From assembly GCA_034928535.1 (NCBI GenBank), contig JAYFOV010000010.1, positions 17,986-81,985 on the forward strand: a stretch of DNA of 64,000 bases, written 5' to 3'. Shown here in pieces: positions 43,527 through 51,592 of this stretch. The stretch's first letter is position 1. Every line of letters starts with the position of its first letter. Origin of the DNA: CAXXOK01 sp001604115. GTDB lineage: Bacteria > Bacillota > Clostridia > Christensenellales > Aristaeellaceae. The position numbers were made by a program, and so were the translations under genes. Below the pieces are notes generated by a model. The model was not told the DNA's origin. It ran no database searches and saw only the letters and a list, made by a program, of their open reading frames with translations.

Positions 43527-44960
43527 TCAAGCATGGCGGCGGGGCGGTTGCGCACGGTACTCCGTTGGGGTCATGCTGTAATACTCGCGGAACACATGCG
43601 CAAAATGCTTGGCGGAAATAAAGCCTACCGCGCTGGCAATCGCCTGCACCTTGGCGTCAGGATGCTCCAACAGCCTGCGGGCGGCATCCTCCATCCGCAG
43701 TCGGAGCAGGTACTGGGAATAGCTGCATCCCATTTCCCGGTGGAACTGTGCGCTCAGGTAGGCGGGGGTTACCGCCAGCATATCCGCCAGCATGGAAAGG
43801 CTGATGGGCTGTGCAAAGCGCTCTTGCAGACAATCGCGTGCACGGCGCACCAGCTGGCTGGGTTCGGACATGGGCGGCATGGGATCACTGGGCTGCAATG
43901 CGCGCAGGGATGCGGCCCACAGGGCGGGGAGTGCATCCGGCGCGGCGCCGGACATACGGTTTGCGAGGGTGCGCAAATCGGCAGAGTTGTACCCGGACTC
44001 CCGCAGCAGCGCGATGGCTGCGCAGGCGCGCTGCTCAACCGGGAATTCCATCAGCGCGCTGCCCAGCACGGCCAAGCGTTCTTCTGTCAAGGTTTGGTCG
44101 CGCAACGCCTGCTGGAGCAGCATGCCCATCGCGTCCCATTTCTGGGCGGCCTGCCGATGTTCCATGCGCAGTGGTTCCATTAGCAGGGGCGCATCCAATG
44201 CCAAAGCAATTTGCAATAGGCGGGCGGCCTTCACCCCTGCGGCGGGCAGGTCGGCGGGCTGAAAGGGCGCGGATCCGCAGCGCACGGGCATGGCTGCATC
44301 CTGCTTTGCCAAACGCTCCAAAGCACGCCGGCAAACGGTCGGAAGCAACAACGCATCCTGCGCGCGCACACACACGGCCACGGCATCCGCAAGGCGTGTG
44401 CTGGCAACGCCCAGCCCTGCAACGGCCATCCACAGCGCATCCAGGGTGGTGTCGGCAACCAATGCGGGCGCCAGCAGCATGATGGCGCTTGCCTGCCCAT
44501 CCAGCAGCGTTGCCAGCGCGTGGGTGGCTGCGGCATCGCCTGCCAGCGCCAGCGCCAGTTGATCGCCCCCATCGCGTTCCCGACGGGCAGCAACCTGCGC
44601 TGCCATGGCGGATAGTGCGGCCGCGAGTTCCGGCTCGTGGACGGGCTTGAGCAGGTAATCGAAAACATTCAGGCGCATGGCAGCGCGGGCATAATCAAAA
44701 GCGTCATACCCGGAGAGGATCAGGATGGGCATCTCGGCATCCTGTGCGCGGATGTAGCGGGAAAGCTCAATGCCATCCATGGCAGGCATGCGGATGTCGG
44801 TGATGACCGCGTCAAAACGTTCGTGCGCCAACCGCTCCACTGCCTCCATCCCATCGGCGGCGGTGGCTGCGGCGCTCCACTCTGGACAGAAGGTATGGAG
44901 GTTTGCGGCCAGGTAGTCCCGCATGATGTCCTCGTCCTCAACAATCAAAGCTCGGTACAT
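43527..44960 (-). CDS. YesN-type response regulator (receiver plus AraC domain)
   Basis: A 477-residue response regulator. The receiver domain has the acidic pair VEDED near residue 8, the phosphorylated D55 (VITDIRMP) and the Lys in LLKPVHEPEL. The C-terminal AraC domain (about 375-470) has LSMLADMLAVTPAYLSAQFHRE and VQAIASAVGFISAKHFAHVFRE. The middle 240 residues are variable. It starts 1 base after the stop of the kinase gene, with GGAGG ahead. It should activate the divergent importer and glycosidase operon. Confidence 0.92.
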   Translation of the reverse strand: MYRALIVEDEDIMRDYLAANLHTFCPEWSAAATAADGMEAVERLAHERFDAVITDIRMPAMDGIELSRYIRAQDAEMPILILSGYDAFDYARAAMRLNVFDYLLKPVHEPELAAALSAMAAQVAARRERDGGDQLALALAGDAAATHALATLLDGQASAIMLLAPALVADTTLDALWMAVAGLGVASTRLADAVAVCVRAQDALLLPTVCRRALERLAKQDAAMPVRCGSAPFQPADLPAAGVKAARLLQIALALDAPLLMEPLRMEHRQAAQKWDAMGMLLQQALRDQTLTEERLAVLGSALMEFPVEQRACAAIALLRESGYNSADLRTLANRMSGAAPDALPALWAASLRALQPSDPMPPMSEPSQLVRRARDCLQERFAQPISLSMLADMLAVTPAYLSAQFHREMGCSYSQYLLRLRMEDAARRLLEHPDAKVQAIASAVGFISAKHFAHVFREYYSMTPTEYRAQPPRRHA

Positions 44961-44961
44961 G

Positions 44962-46737
44962 CTAAGCCTCCTTTGCAGGCAAGTGCAGGGTCACGCAGGT
45001 GCCCTCGCCTTCGGCGGATTCGATGGTCAGGCCATAGTCATTGCCAAACTTGAGCCGGATGCGCCGCGCGATATTCAGCAGTCCCACGCTGGCTTCAGCA
45101 CTGGTTGGCTCCACGGAGGTTTCCCAAAGCGCCTCGCGTAAAGCCTGTAGCTTGCCTGCATCCATGCCCAGGCCGTTGTCCGTGATCGTGATCTGCATTT
45201 CGCTTTGGGTGTGGTGGATGGCCACCGTAATGTTGGCACTGCCGCGTTTGCGCTCGCACCCATGCACAAGGGCGTTTTCGATCAGGGGTTGCAGGGTGAG
45301 CGCGGGCAGCTGATACGCCCGCCAGGGGGTGATGTCCGGAAGGCTGTAGCGAAGCTGGCGGAAGCGTTTTTGCTGGAGGATCAGGTAGCTTTCGACGATT
45401 TTCATCTCCGCCTGCAAGGTGATCTCCCGATCGGCATTGACCATGCCGCGCAGGAGGGTGGCCAGCATATCGATGCTCTGCACAGCCTCCTCGTCCCGCT
45501 TGGTTTTGATGAGCAATTGGATGGTGTTGAGGGCGTTAAACAGGAAGTGCGGGCGAATCTGGTTGCACAGCGCGGCGTACTGCGCCTCCCGCTCCAAGTA
45601 GTGCGCCTCATACACCTGGCGTGTGAGCAACGTGTTGCGCTCGGTTTCGGCATGGATCTGCGCAATCATGTCATTGAAGGAACGCCCCAGATAGGCCAGC
45701 TCATCATGCCCATCCAGCGGTGCGCGCACAGTCAGGTCGCCGGCCTGCGCCGCGCGCATGAGCGATGTGATGCGGAACATTGGCTTGAGAAACAGCCGCA
45801 CCAGCGGCACGGACACCAGCACCCCCAATGCCGCGCACAGAAAGGCGAGCCAAATGGCCTTATACAGCGCCTGCGTGGCGGCCGCGGTGAGCGTGCGCAT
45901 GGCATGCACATCAATGAGCCGCCAGTTGGTGGCTTGCAAGGGCTGGATGCTCACCAGATATTCTGTCTTGTCCAGCCAAAGAGGGAAGGCGCTGGCCATG
46001 CCACCTTCCGTAGGCAGGTTCTGGAGTGCTTCCCGTAAAGCGCTGCCGCCGGTGCGGTCATGGCGGTAAATCTCATTGCCGGCGCTGTCCACAATATACA
46101 GTGCGCTGCCTTCGCCGGTATCCGCCCGGTCACAGACAGCTTTGATACCCTGATAGTTGGCATCCACCCGGATCACGCCCAGCGGGAGATTGTTGTTTTT
46201 GGTGCTGTTGATGCGCTGGATGATGGAAAAGACGGAAAGCGCCGTCTTGCCCTGCATTTCCGTATGCGCGGGGATGAACACTGGTTCCCCGCTGGCCGTG
46301 GCCTGCGCATACCAGTCCGTCTGCCCGTAATCTGTGGGGATTTCGGCGCTGTAGCGGGTTTTGCTGCTGGAATAGACCTCATCGCTGAGGATATGGGCAC
46401 GCAGGATATCGCTGCGGGGGAGGGTCATGACTTCGGAGAGATAATCCTCCACAATACGCTGCTTTTGTAGCTTTTGCGCCGCGGTCTGGGGCGCTAGTTC
46501 CAACTGTTCCATCACCCGCTTATTATAGTAAGGAGACAGGCACAGGCGGAACAGCTCGTCCAGATAGGTATCCACATTCAGGCTCAGCTGCTCCAGCAAC
46601 TGCCGGGTGGCCTGGGCGCTTTGCGCCACCAGATCGGCACGGTAATTCTGGTAGGTAAGCACTGTTACTGCCAGCACCGCCAGCAGGATGAGTGCCGAGA
46701 TCATCACAAGCAACTTCTGTTTCACACTGGTTTTCAT
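44962..46737 (-). CDS. YesM-type sensor histidine kinase
   Basis: A 591-residue membrane kinase. A first membrane helix (LLVMISALILLAVLAVTVLTY) precedes an extracellular sensing domain of about 270 residues, followed by a second helix (AIWLAFLCAALGVLVSVPLV), a HAMP domain and the His_kinase region. The phosphorylated His lies in NQIRPHFLFNAL. The ATPase part has PLIENALVHGCE and DNGLGMDAGKL. I start at 46737 (MKTSVKQK), where the membrane topology is sensible; a start 93 bases earlier would add an unlikely extension. It senses an extracellular sugar or a binding-protein complex. Confidence 0.9.
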   Translation of the reverse strand: MKTSVKQKLLVMISALILLAVLAVTVLTYQNYRADLVAQSAQATRQLLEQLSLNVDTYLDELFRLCLSPYYNKRVMEQLELAPQTAAQKLQKQRIVEDYLSEVMTLPRSDILRAHILSDEVYSSSKTRYSAEIPTDYGQTDWYAQATASGEPVFIPAHTEMQGKTALSVFSIIQRINSTKNNNLPLGVIRVDANYQGIKAVCDRADTGEGSALYIVDSAGNEIYRHDRTGGSALREALQNLPTEGGMASAFPLWLDKTEYLVSIQPLQATNWRLIDVHAMRTLTAAATQALYKAIWLAFLCAALGVLVSVPLVRLFLKPMFRITSLMRAAQAGDLTVRAPLDGHDELAYLGRSFNDMIAQIHAETERNTLLTRQVYEAHYLEREAQYAALCNQIRPHFLFNALNTIQLLIKTKRDEEAVQSIDMLATLLRGMVNADREITLQAEMKIVESYLILQQKRFRQLRYSLPDITPWRAYQLPALTLQPLIENALVHGCERKRGSANITVAIHHTQSEMQITITDNGLGMDAGKLQALREALWETSVEPTSAEASVGLLNIARRIRLKFGNDYGLTIESAEGEGTCVTLHLPAKEA

Positions 46738-46841
46738 GCCACACACCTGCCTTGCACCCATTATAGCGTCCCGGGGGGTGCTTGGCAACGCGCACGGCGC
46801 CACACCTAAAAAACCCGCACCCAAATCCAAAGATCAGGGTA

Positions 46842-46870
46842 TGTTCCCTTGACCTTGGTCAGGCTATAAT
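46842..46870 (+). promoter_or_regulatory. Promoter of the isomaltooligosaccharide operon
   Basis: TATAAT at 46865-46870 has only TGTTCC at the -35 position. TGACC-TT-GGTCA (46850-46861), a perfect 12-bp palindrome, fills the spacer. A weak -35 suits activation by the divergent YesN-type regulator; the palindrome could be a repressor site instead. Confidence 0.5.
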
Positions 46871-46921
46871 GATAACAACAAAAGCAGCCTAAATGGCTGA
46901 GAATACAAAGGGGGAGAATCC

Positions 46922-48175
46922 ATGAAAAAAGGTTTGGCTTTCCTGCTGGCAATGATGCTGTGCCTGTCCAGCGTCGCGGCCCTGGCGGATACCAAGGTGA
47001 GCTTCTTTACCGGCAAGATCGAAACCATCGATTTGCTCAACGAGATCATCGACGGCTTCAACGCGGCAAACCCGGGCATCGTGGTGGAACAGGAATATCA
47101 GAACGACGCCAGCTCCATCATCAAGGTAAAGTTCGCCAGCGGCGAAGTGCCTGATGTCATGACCACCTATGAGCAGGAATTTGTCGATCAGGGCAAGTAC
47201 CTGAATCTGGGCGACATGAATGCTTGGTGGGATCGCCTGATTCCCTCCATGCGTGAAAGCTGCACCGACCTGAAAACCGGCAACCAGTACCGTGTGTGCA
47301 CCAACGTGACCATGGCCGGATTCTTTTACAACAAAGAAATCTATGCTCAGCTTGGACTCACCCCCGCTGTAACCTGGGATGCGTTTGTAGCCAACCTGAC
47401 CGCCATCAAGCAGGCCATGCCGGATGTGACACCTTGGTTCATCTTTGGCAAGGAAGCCTGGCATCTTGGCCACCTGATCGAGTTCATCCCGCATGGCTAT
47501 CTCAAGCAGAGCCTGGGCACGCTGGCGTGCAAAACGGCGATGCTGGATAACGACAGTGCCAAGCTCAACTTTGGCGCACCGGACGGCGCCATGGCTGTGT
47601 TTGCGCAAAACCTGCTGGACCTGCAGGCCAATGGCCTGATCAATGCCGATGTGCTGACTGCCACCAGTGACAACTGCGTGGAGGCGTTTGTGACCGGCAA
47701 GGCCGCGATGTTCTCCAACGGGATGTGGGCGCTCTCCGGCATTTTGGAGGCTAACCCCGATATGGCGGACAAGATTGGCTTTGCTCCCTACCCCGCCTAT
47801 ATGCCGGACAGCAAGCCGGTGGTGCTTTCCGCGGAGGATAGCGGCTACGCCATCTCCGCCACCAGCGCCAATGTGGATGAGGCCAAGGCCTTCCTGACAT
47901 ACCTGTTCAGCGCCGAGAACCAGAAGAAGTACAGCGAGGCGCTGGGTTCCCCGAGCGCATTCACTGATGTGGACGCGGCCTGGGCGCCGGAAGCCTTTGC
48001 AGCCGAGGTCAAAGCTGTGCTGGACAGCGCTGTGAACATTGGCTTTACCAATGAAAAGCCCGCTGGGTTCAGCGGGGACGATGCCGGCCGTATGGTGCAG
48101 GATTTGCTTGCGGGCACCTATGATGCCAAGAGCTTTGCCCTGGCTTATGAGAAAGCCTGGAACGAAGGCTTCTAA
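46922..48175 (+). CDS. Extracellular sugar-binding protein (CUT1, family 1)
   Basis: A 417-residue solute-binding protein: KVSFFTGKIETIDLLNEII, then FASGEVPDVMTTYEQEFV and GFFYNKEIYAQLGLTP. The signal peptide MKKGLAFLLAMMLCLSS ends VAALADT, an Ala-x-Ala site; its one Cys is within the core and not in a lipobox. It binds the oligosaccharide imported by the next two gene products, presumably alpha-1,6-glucans given the GH66 enzyme. GGGGGAG precedes the ATG. Confidence 0.9.
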   Translation: MKKGLAFLLAMMLCLSSVAALADTKVSFFTGKIETIDLLNEIIDGFNAANPGIVVEQEYQNDASSIIKVKFASGEVPDVMTTYEQEFVDQGKYLNLGDMNAWWDRLIPSMRESCTDLKTGNQYRVCTNVTMAGFFYNKEIYAQLGLTPAVTWDAFVANLTAIKQAMPDVTPWFIFGKEAWHLGHLIEFIPHGYLKQSLGTLACKTAMLDNDSAKLNFGAPDGAMAVFAQNLLDLQANGLINADVLTATSDNCVEAFVTGKAAMFSNGMWALSGILEANPDMADKIGFAPYPAYMPDSKPVVLSAEDSGYAISATSANVDEAKAFLTYLFSAENQKKYSEALGSPSAFTDVDAAWAPEAFAAEVKAVLDSAVNIGFTNEKPAGFSGDDAGRMVQDLLAGTYDAKSFALAYEKAWNEGF

Positions 48176-48197
48176 ACCGGACACACGAGTTACACGC

Positions 48198-48237
48198 AGC
48201 ACCGGGGTGCGAGGGTCATCCCCCGCACCCCGGTGCT
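48198..48237 (+). promoter_or_regulatory. Hairpin between binding-protein and permease genes
   Basis: AGCACCGGGGTGCG (48198-48211) pairs perfectly with CGCACCCCGGTGCT (48224-48237). Only TT follows, so it is probably a partial attenuator or a 3' stabiliser. Confidence 0.7.
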
Positions 48238-48256
48238 TTGTAAAGGATGGGTTGCC

Positions 48257-49120
48257 ATGAGGGTCAAGCGGAAGGATTATACGCAGTGGATGTCATTGCC
48301 TGCGCTGCTGCTGTTTTGCACATTTTTCGTCTACCCGCTGTTCCGCGGGGTGGGCATGAGCCTGACGGATTGGGACGGCATGGGCGAGGCCACCTATATC
48401 GGGCTGGCAAACTTTGCACGATTCTTTCAGGATTCGCGCGCGCTGGGCGATATCCGCACCACGCTGATCTTTGCGGCAGGCAGCGCCGTGTTGCTGAACC
48501 TGATGGGCCTTTTGTATGCGCTGCTGATGGAAAAGCCTTTTCACGGGCGCTCGGCGGCGCGGGTGGTCATCTACCTTCCGGCCATCATCAGCCCATTGAT
48601 CATGGGGTACATCTGGTATTTTCTGCTGCAACCGGGGCGCGGCTACCTGTACCATGCCATGGCGCAACTGGGCGGCACGTTTCCACTGGGCAATTGGATG
48701 GGGCATTACCCCACCACCATGGCGGTGCTCATTTTTGTGAACGTGTGGCAGTTTGCAGGCATGACGATGATCATTTACCTGGCGGGGCTGCAGAACATCT
48801 CCTCGGATATGCGGGAGGCGGCGATGATCGACGGCGCCAATCCATGGCAACGCTTTACCAAGGTGACGCTGCCGCTGCTGGCACCCGCCATCCGCATTAA
48901 TGTGGTTACCAACATCATCGGTTCCCTGTCCGTGTTTGACGTGATCATGTCACTCACGGAAGGCGGCCCCGGCTATGCGACAGAAAGCCTGAGCATTTAC
49001 ATCATGCGCATGTGCTATGGCAGCCGCACGGGCTATTCCACTGCGGTTGCGATGATCCTTTTCCTGATCATCCTGATCCCGGTGCTCATTTCCATGCGCC
49101 TTACGCGCGCACGGGACTAG
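48257..49120 (+). CDS. Carbohydrate ABC transporter permease (MalF type)
   Basis: A 287-residue CUT1 permease with a first helix at MSLPALLLFCTFFVYPLF and the EAA loop SDMREAAMIDGANPWQRFTK. The start at 48257 is preceded by AAAGGATGGG; the frame runs a little further up into the hairpin. It pairs with the MalG-type protein encoded 14 bases after its stop. No ATPase gene is in the operon. Confidence 0.9.
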   Translation: MRVKRKDYTQWMSLPALLLFCTFFVYPLFRGVGMSLTDWDGMGEATYIGLANFARFFQDSRALGDIRTTLIFAAGSAVLLNLMGLLYALLMEKPFHGRSAARVVIYLPAIISPLIMGYIWYFLLQPGRGYLYHAMAQLGGTFPLGNWMGHYPTTMAVLIFVNVWQFAGMTMIIYLAGLQNISSDMREAAMIDGANPWQRFTKVTLPLLAPAIRINVVTNIIGSLSVFDVIMSLTEGGPGYATESLSIYIMRMCYGSRTGYSTAVAMILFLIILIPVLISMRLTRARD

Positions 49121-49134
49121 GAGGCGCTTCCATC

Positions 49135-49965
49135 ATGAAAGAAAACCGTATGGTACAGGCGCTGCGCATCCTGTTGATCGCGCTGATTTGCCTGATGTGC
49201 TTGATTCCGTTTTATGTGCTGCTGGTGCTTTCCCTCAACGCGCCATCGCGTGTGTTTTATGAAGGGAACATCTTTGTGCCTACCTTCGCGTGGGGAAACT
49301 ACGCCGAGGCATGGGCGCGCAGCCGCATCGGCACGGCGATGCTCAACTCCGCCATCATTACCTTTGGCACCCTTGGGCTGACAATCCTGCTGGGCGGCAT
49401 GGCGGGCTATGCCATTGCACGGCGGAATACTACGTATAATAAGTTGGTATTTACCTTGCTCATCGGCTGCATGATGATCCCGGGCATCATCAATACTGTA
49501 CCGCTGTATACGCTGATGCGGCAAATCGGCGCTGTGAACACGCTTTGGGGTATGATTCTGGTGTGCTCTACGCTGGCGATGCCCTCGGCCGTGTTCATCT
49601 ATACCACATTTGTGCGCTCGCTGCCCCGTGAGCTGGACGAGGCCGCAGAGGTGGACGGGTGCACGGGCTTCAAGGCTTTTTGGCAGGTCATTTTTCCGGT
49701 GCTTAAGCCAGCGACCGCCAGTTTTGTCATATTGAACGGCTTTGGGGTGTGGAACAACTATGCGCAGGCGGCTTTCTTTTTGCAAAGCCGGGACAAACAA
49801 AACATTCCGCAGGCACTATCGGTATTCTTTCAGCAATTTGGCGGGGCGAAGTGGCACCTGATGTCCGCGACGGCGGCCATCGCCATCGTGCCAGTGGTGC
49901 TAATTTTTCTGGTGTTCCAGCGGCAGTTTATTCAAGGGTTGACGGAAGGGGCGGTGAAAGGATGA
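49135..49965 (+). CDS. Carbohydrate ABC transporter permease (MalG type)
   Basis: A 276-residue CUT1 permease: LLIALICLMCLIPFYVLLVLSL as first helix and RELDEAAEVDGCTGFKAFWQ as EAA loop. AGGAGG precedes the ATG. Its stop overlaps the start of the GH66-like gene by ATGA, tying import to hydrolysis. Confidence 0.9.
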   Translation: MKENRMVQALRILLIALICLMCLIPFYVLLVLSLNAPSRVFYEGNIFVPTFAWGNYAEAWARSRIGTAMLNSAIITFGTLGLTILLGGMAGYAIARRNTTYNKLVFTLLIGCMMIPGIINTVPLYTLMRQIGAVNTLWGMILVCSTLAMPSAVFIYTTFVRSLPRELDEAAEVDGCTGFKAFWQVIFPVLKPATASFVILNGFGVWNNYAQAAFFLQSRDKQNIPQALSVFFQQFGGAKWHLMSATAAIAIVPVVLIFLVFQRQFIQGLTEGAVKG

Positions 49966-51566
49966 CGGAGCTTGTGACCCTCCTGGGGCGCTATACGCCG
50001 GGGCAGCCGGTTGCACTGGCACTGCGGCAAACGCCGGAGATCGTGGCGGATCGGGCTGTGATTACCATAACGCATCTGGCGGATTGCATCGCCACGGAAA
50101 CCGTCTCACTTACGGGCGCCGAAACGGCAATCACCCTTGCGCCGCAGGAAGCGGGCGGGTACGGCGTAGACGCGCTTTTGTATGCCGGGGAGCAGTTGGC
50201 GGGAAGGGCATCCACGGCGGTGAACATCGGCGGGCATGTTGTACGCTATGGCTTCCTGAGTGATTTTTTGCCCGAGGATGATGCGGATCTTGCGCGCATG
50301 GCGCAATACCATATCGACCATGTGCAGTTCTACGATTGGTCCTACCGGCATGATACGCTGGTCGCACCCACCGAGGACTATACGGATATGATGGGCAAAC
50401 GCAACAACCTGGCAGTGATCCGCCAGAAAATTGAGGAGTGCCACCGGCGGGGGATGCTCGCGATGGCCTACGGCGCCGTGTATGCGGCCAGCCGTGCGTT
50501 CTGGGAAGCACACCGCACATGGGGTTTGTACGCTTCGGCCGGTCGCCCGATGGTGTTCATTGATACGTTTTACTATATGGATATCCAAAGCCCTTGGCGG
50601 GAGCATCTGTTTGCGCAGTACAACGATGCGGTGGGCACAGTCGGCTTTGATGGCATCCATATGGATACCTATGGCGAGCCCAAACACGCACTGAGCGCAG
50701 ATGGCAGCGTACGTTCGCTGGAGGCCGCATTGTCTGCGCTCATCCGGGACGCCGATGCCGCCATGCGCCGCGCAGGCCACACACCGCACCTGATATTCAA
50801 CAACGTAAGCGCTTGGCCGGTACAGGCCACCTGCGGACAGCCGCAGGATGCCGTCTACCTGGAGCTTTGGCCGCCGATGGATCGCTACCGGCACCTTCGG
50901 CAGGCGGCGCAATGGGCAGCCAGCGCGGGGAAACCCGTTGTGCTGGCGGCATACCCGGCTCCATTCCGGACGGATTCGCCCGAACGCGCGCTGTACAGCG
51001 AACTGCTGCTATCCTTCGCCATCGCGCTATGCGGCGCGACCCAGCTTTTTCTGGGGGAGGGGGATGCTGTCGTCACACAGGGCTATTACGCAGACTACAC
51101 TCGCCTGCTGCCGTGGCAGGCTACAGCCATCCAGGCATATCAGGACTTTTGTGTGCGCTATGAGGATCTGCTTTTTGACCCGGCGCTGACGGATGTGTCC
51201 ATGACTCACTGCGGGTGGGATAATCAGGAATATGCGTGTGAACAGCCATATTCCCCGGAAGGGGAGGGCGGCAAGCTGTGGCTCACCTTCCGGGAAGGCG
51301 GCGGGAAAAGGCTGATTGGGCTGATTAACCTGTGCGGCAATGATGATGCCTGGAACACGGGAAAGGAGCGCCCCCCTGTGCAGGAGGCCATCACCCTGCG
51401 CGTGCTCACCATGCAAGGCGTGAAGGCTGTGTGGCATGCAACGCCGGATGACGGCATCGGTGCGCCGCAACAGCTGCCCCACACCGAGCGGCTCACAGCG
51501 CTGGGCGTGGAGGTTGCCTTCACGGTACCCAGCCTTGCATGCGTCGCGCTGGTCTGGATGGCATGA
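49962..51566 (+). CDS. Glycoside hydrolase family 66-like (dextranase / CITase type), cytoplasmic
   Basis: A 534-residue GH66-like enzyme. The N-terminal beta domain (1-90) is followed by a TIM barrel starting at RYGFLSDFLPED and HVQFYDWSYRHD. The predicted nucleophile is D235 in FDGIHMDTYG and the acid/base is E301 in VYLELWP; their 66-residue distance is close to that of characterised dextranases. It has no signal peptide and lacks the extra domains of secreted dextranases, so it probably cleaves imported isomalto-oligosaccharides or cyclic isomaltooligosaccharides in the cell. ATGA overlap with the permease gene. Confidence 0.85.
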   Translation: MTELVTLLGRYTPGQPVALALRQTPEIVADRAVITITHLADCIATETVSLTGAETAITLAPQEAGGYGVDALLYAGEQLAGRASTAVNIGGHVVRYGFLSDFLPEDDADLARMAQYHIDHVQFYDWSYRHDTLVAPTEDYTDMMGKRNNLAVIRQKIEECHRRGMLAMAYGAVYAASRAFWEAHRTWGLYASAGRPMVFIDTFYYMDIQSPWREHLFAQYNDAVGTVGFDGIHMDTYGEPKHALSADGSVRSLEAALSALIRDADAAMRRAGHTPHLIFNNVSAWPVQATCGQPQDAVYLELWPPMDRYRHLRQAAQWAASAGKPVVLAAYPAPFRTDSPERALYSELLLSFAIALCGATQLFLGEGDAVVTQGYYADYTRLLPWQATAIQAYQDFCVRYEDLLFDPALTDVSMTHCGWDNQEYACEQPYSPEGEGGKLWLTFREGGGKRLIGLINLCGNDDAWNTGKERPPVQEAITLRVLTMQGVKAVWHATPDDGIGAPQQLPHTERLTALGVEVAFTVPSLACVALVWMA

Positions 51567-51592
51567 ATATGTTGGATCATGGGGGAATGACC

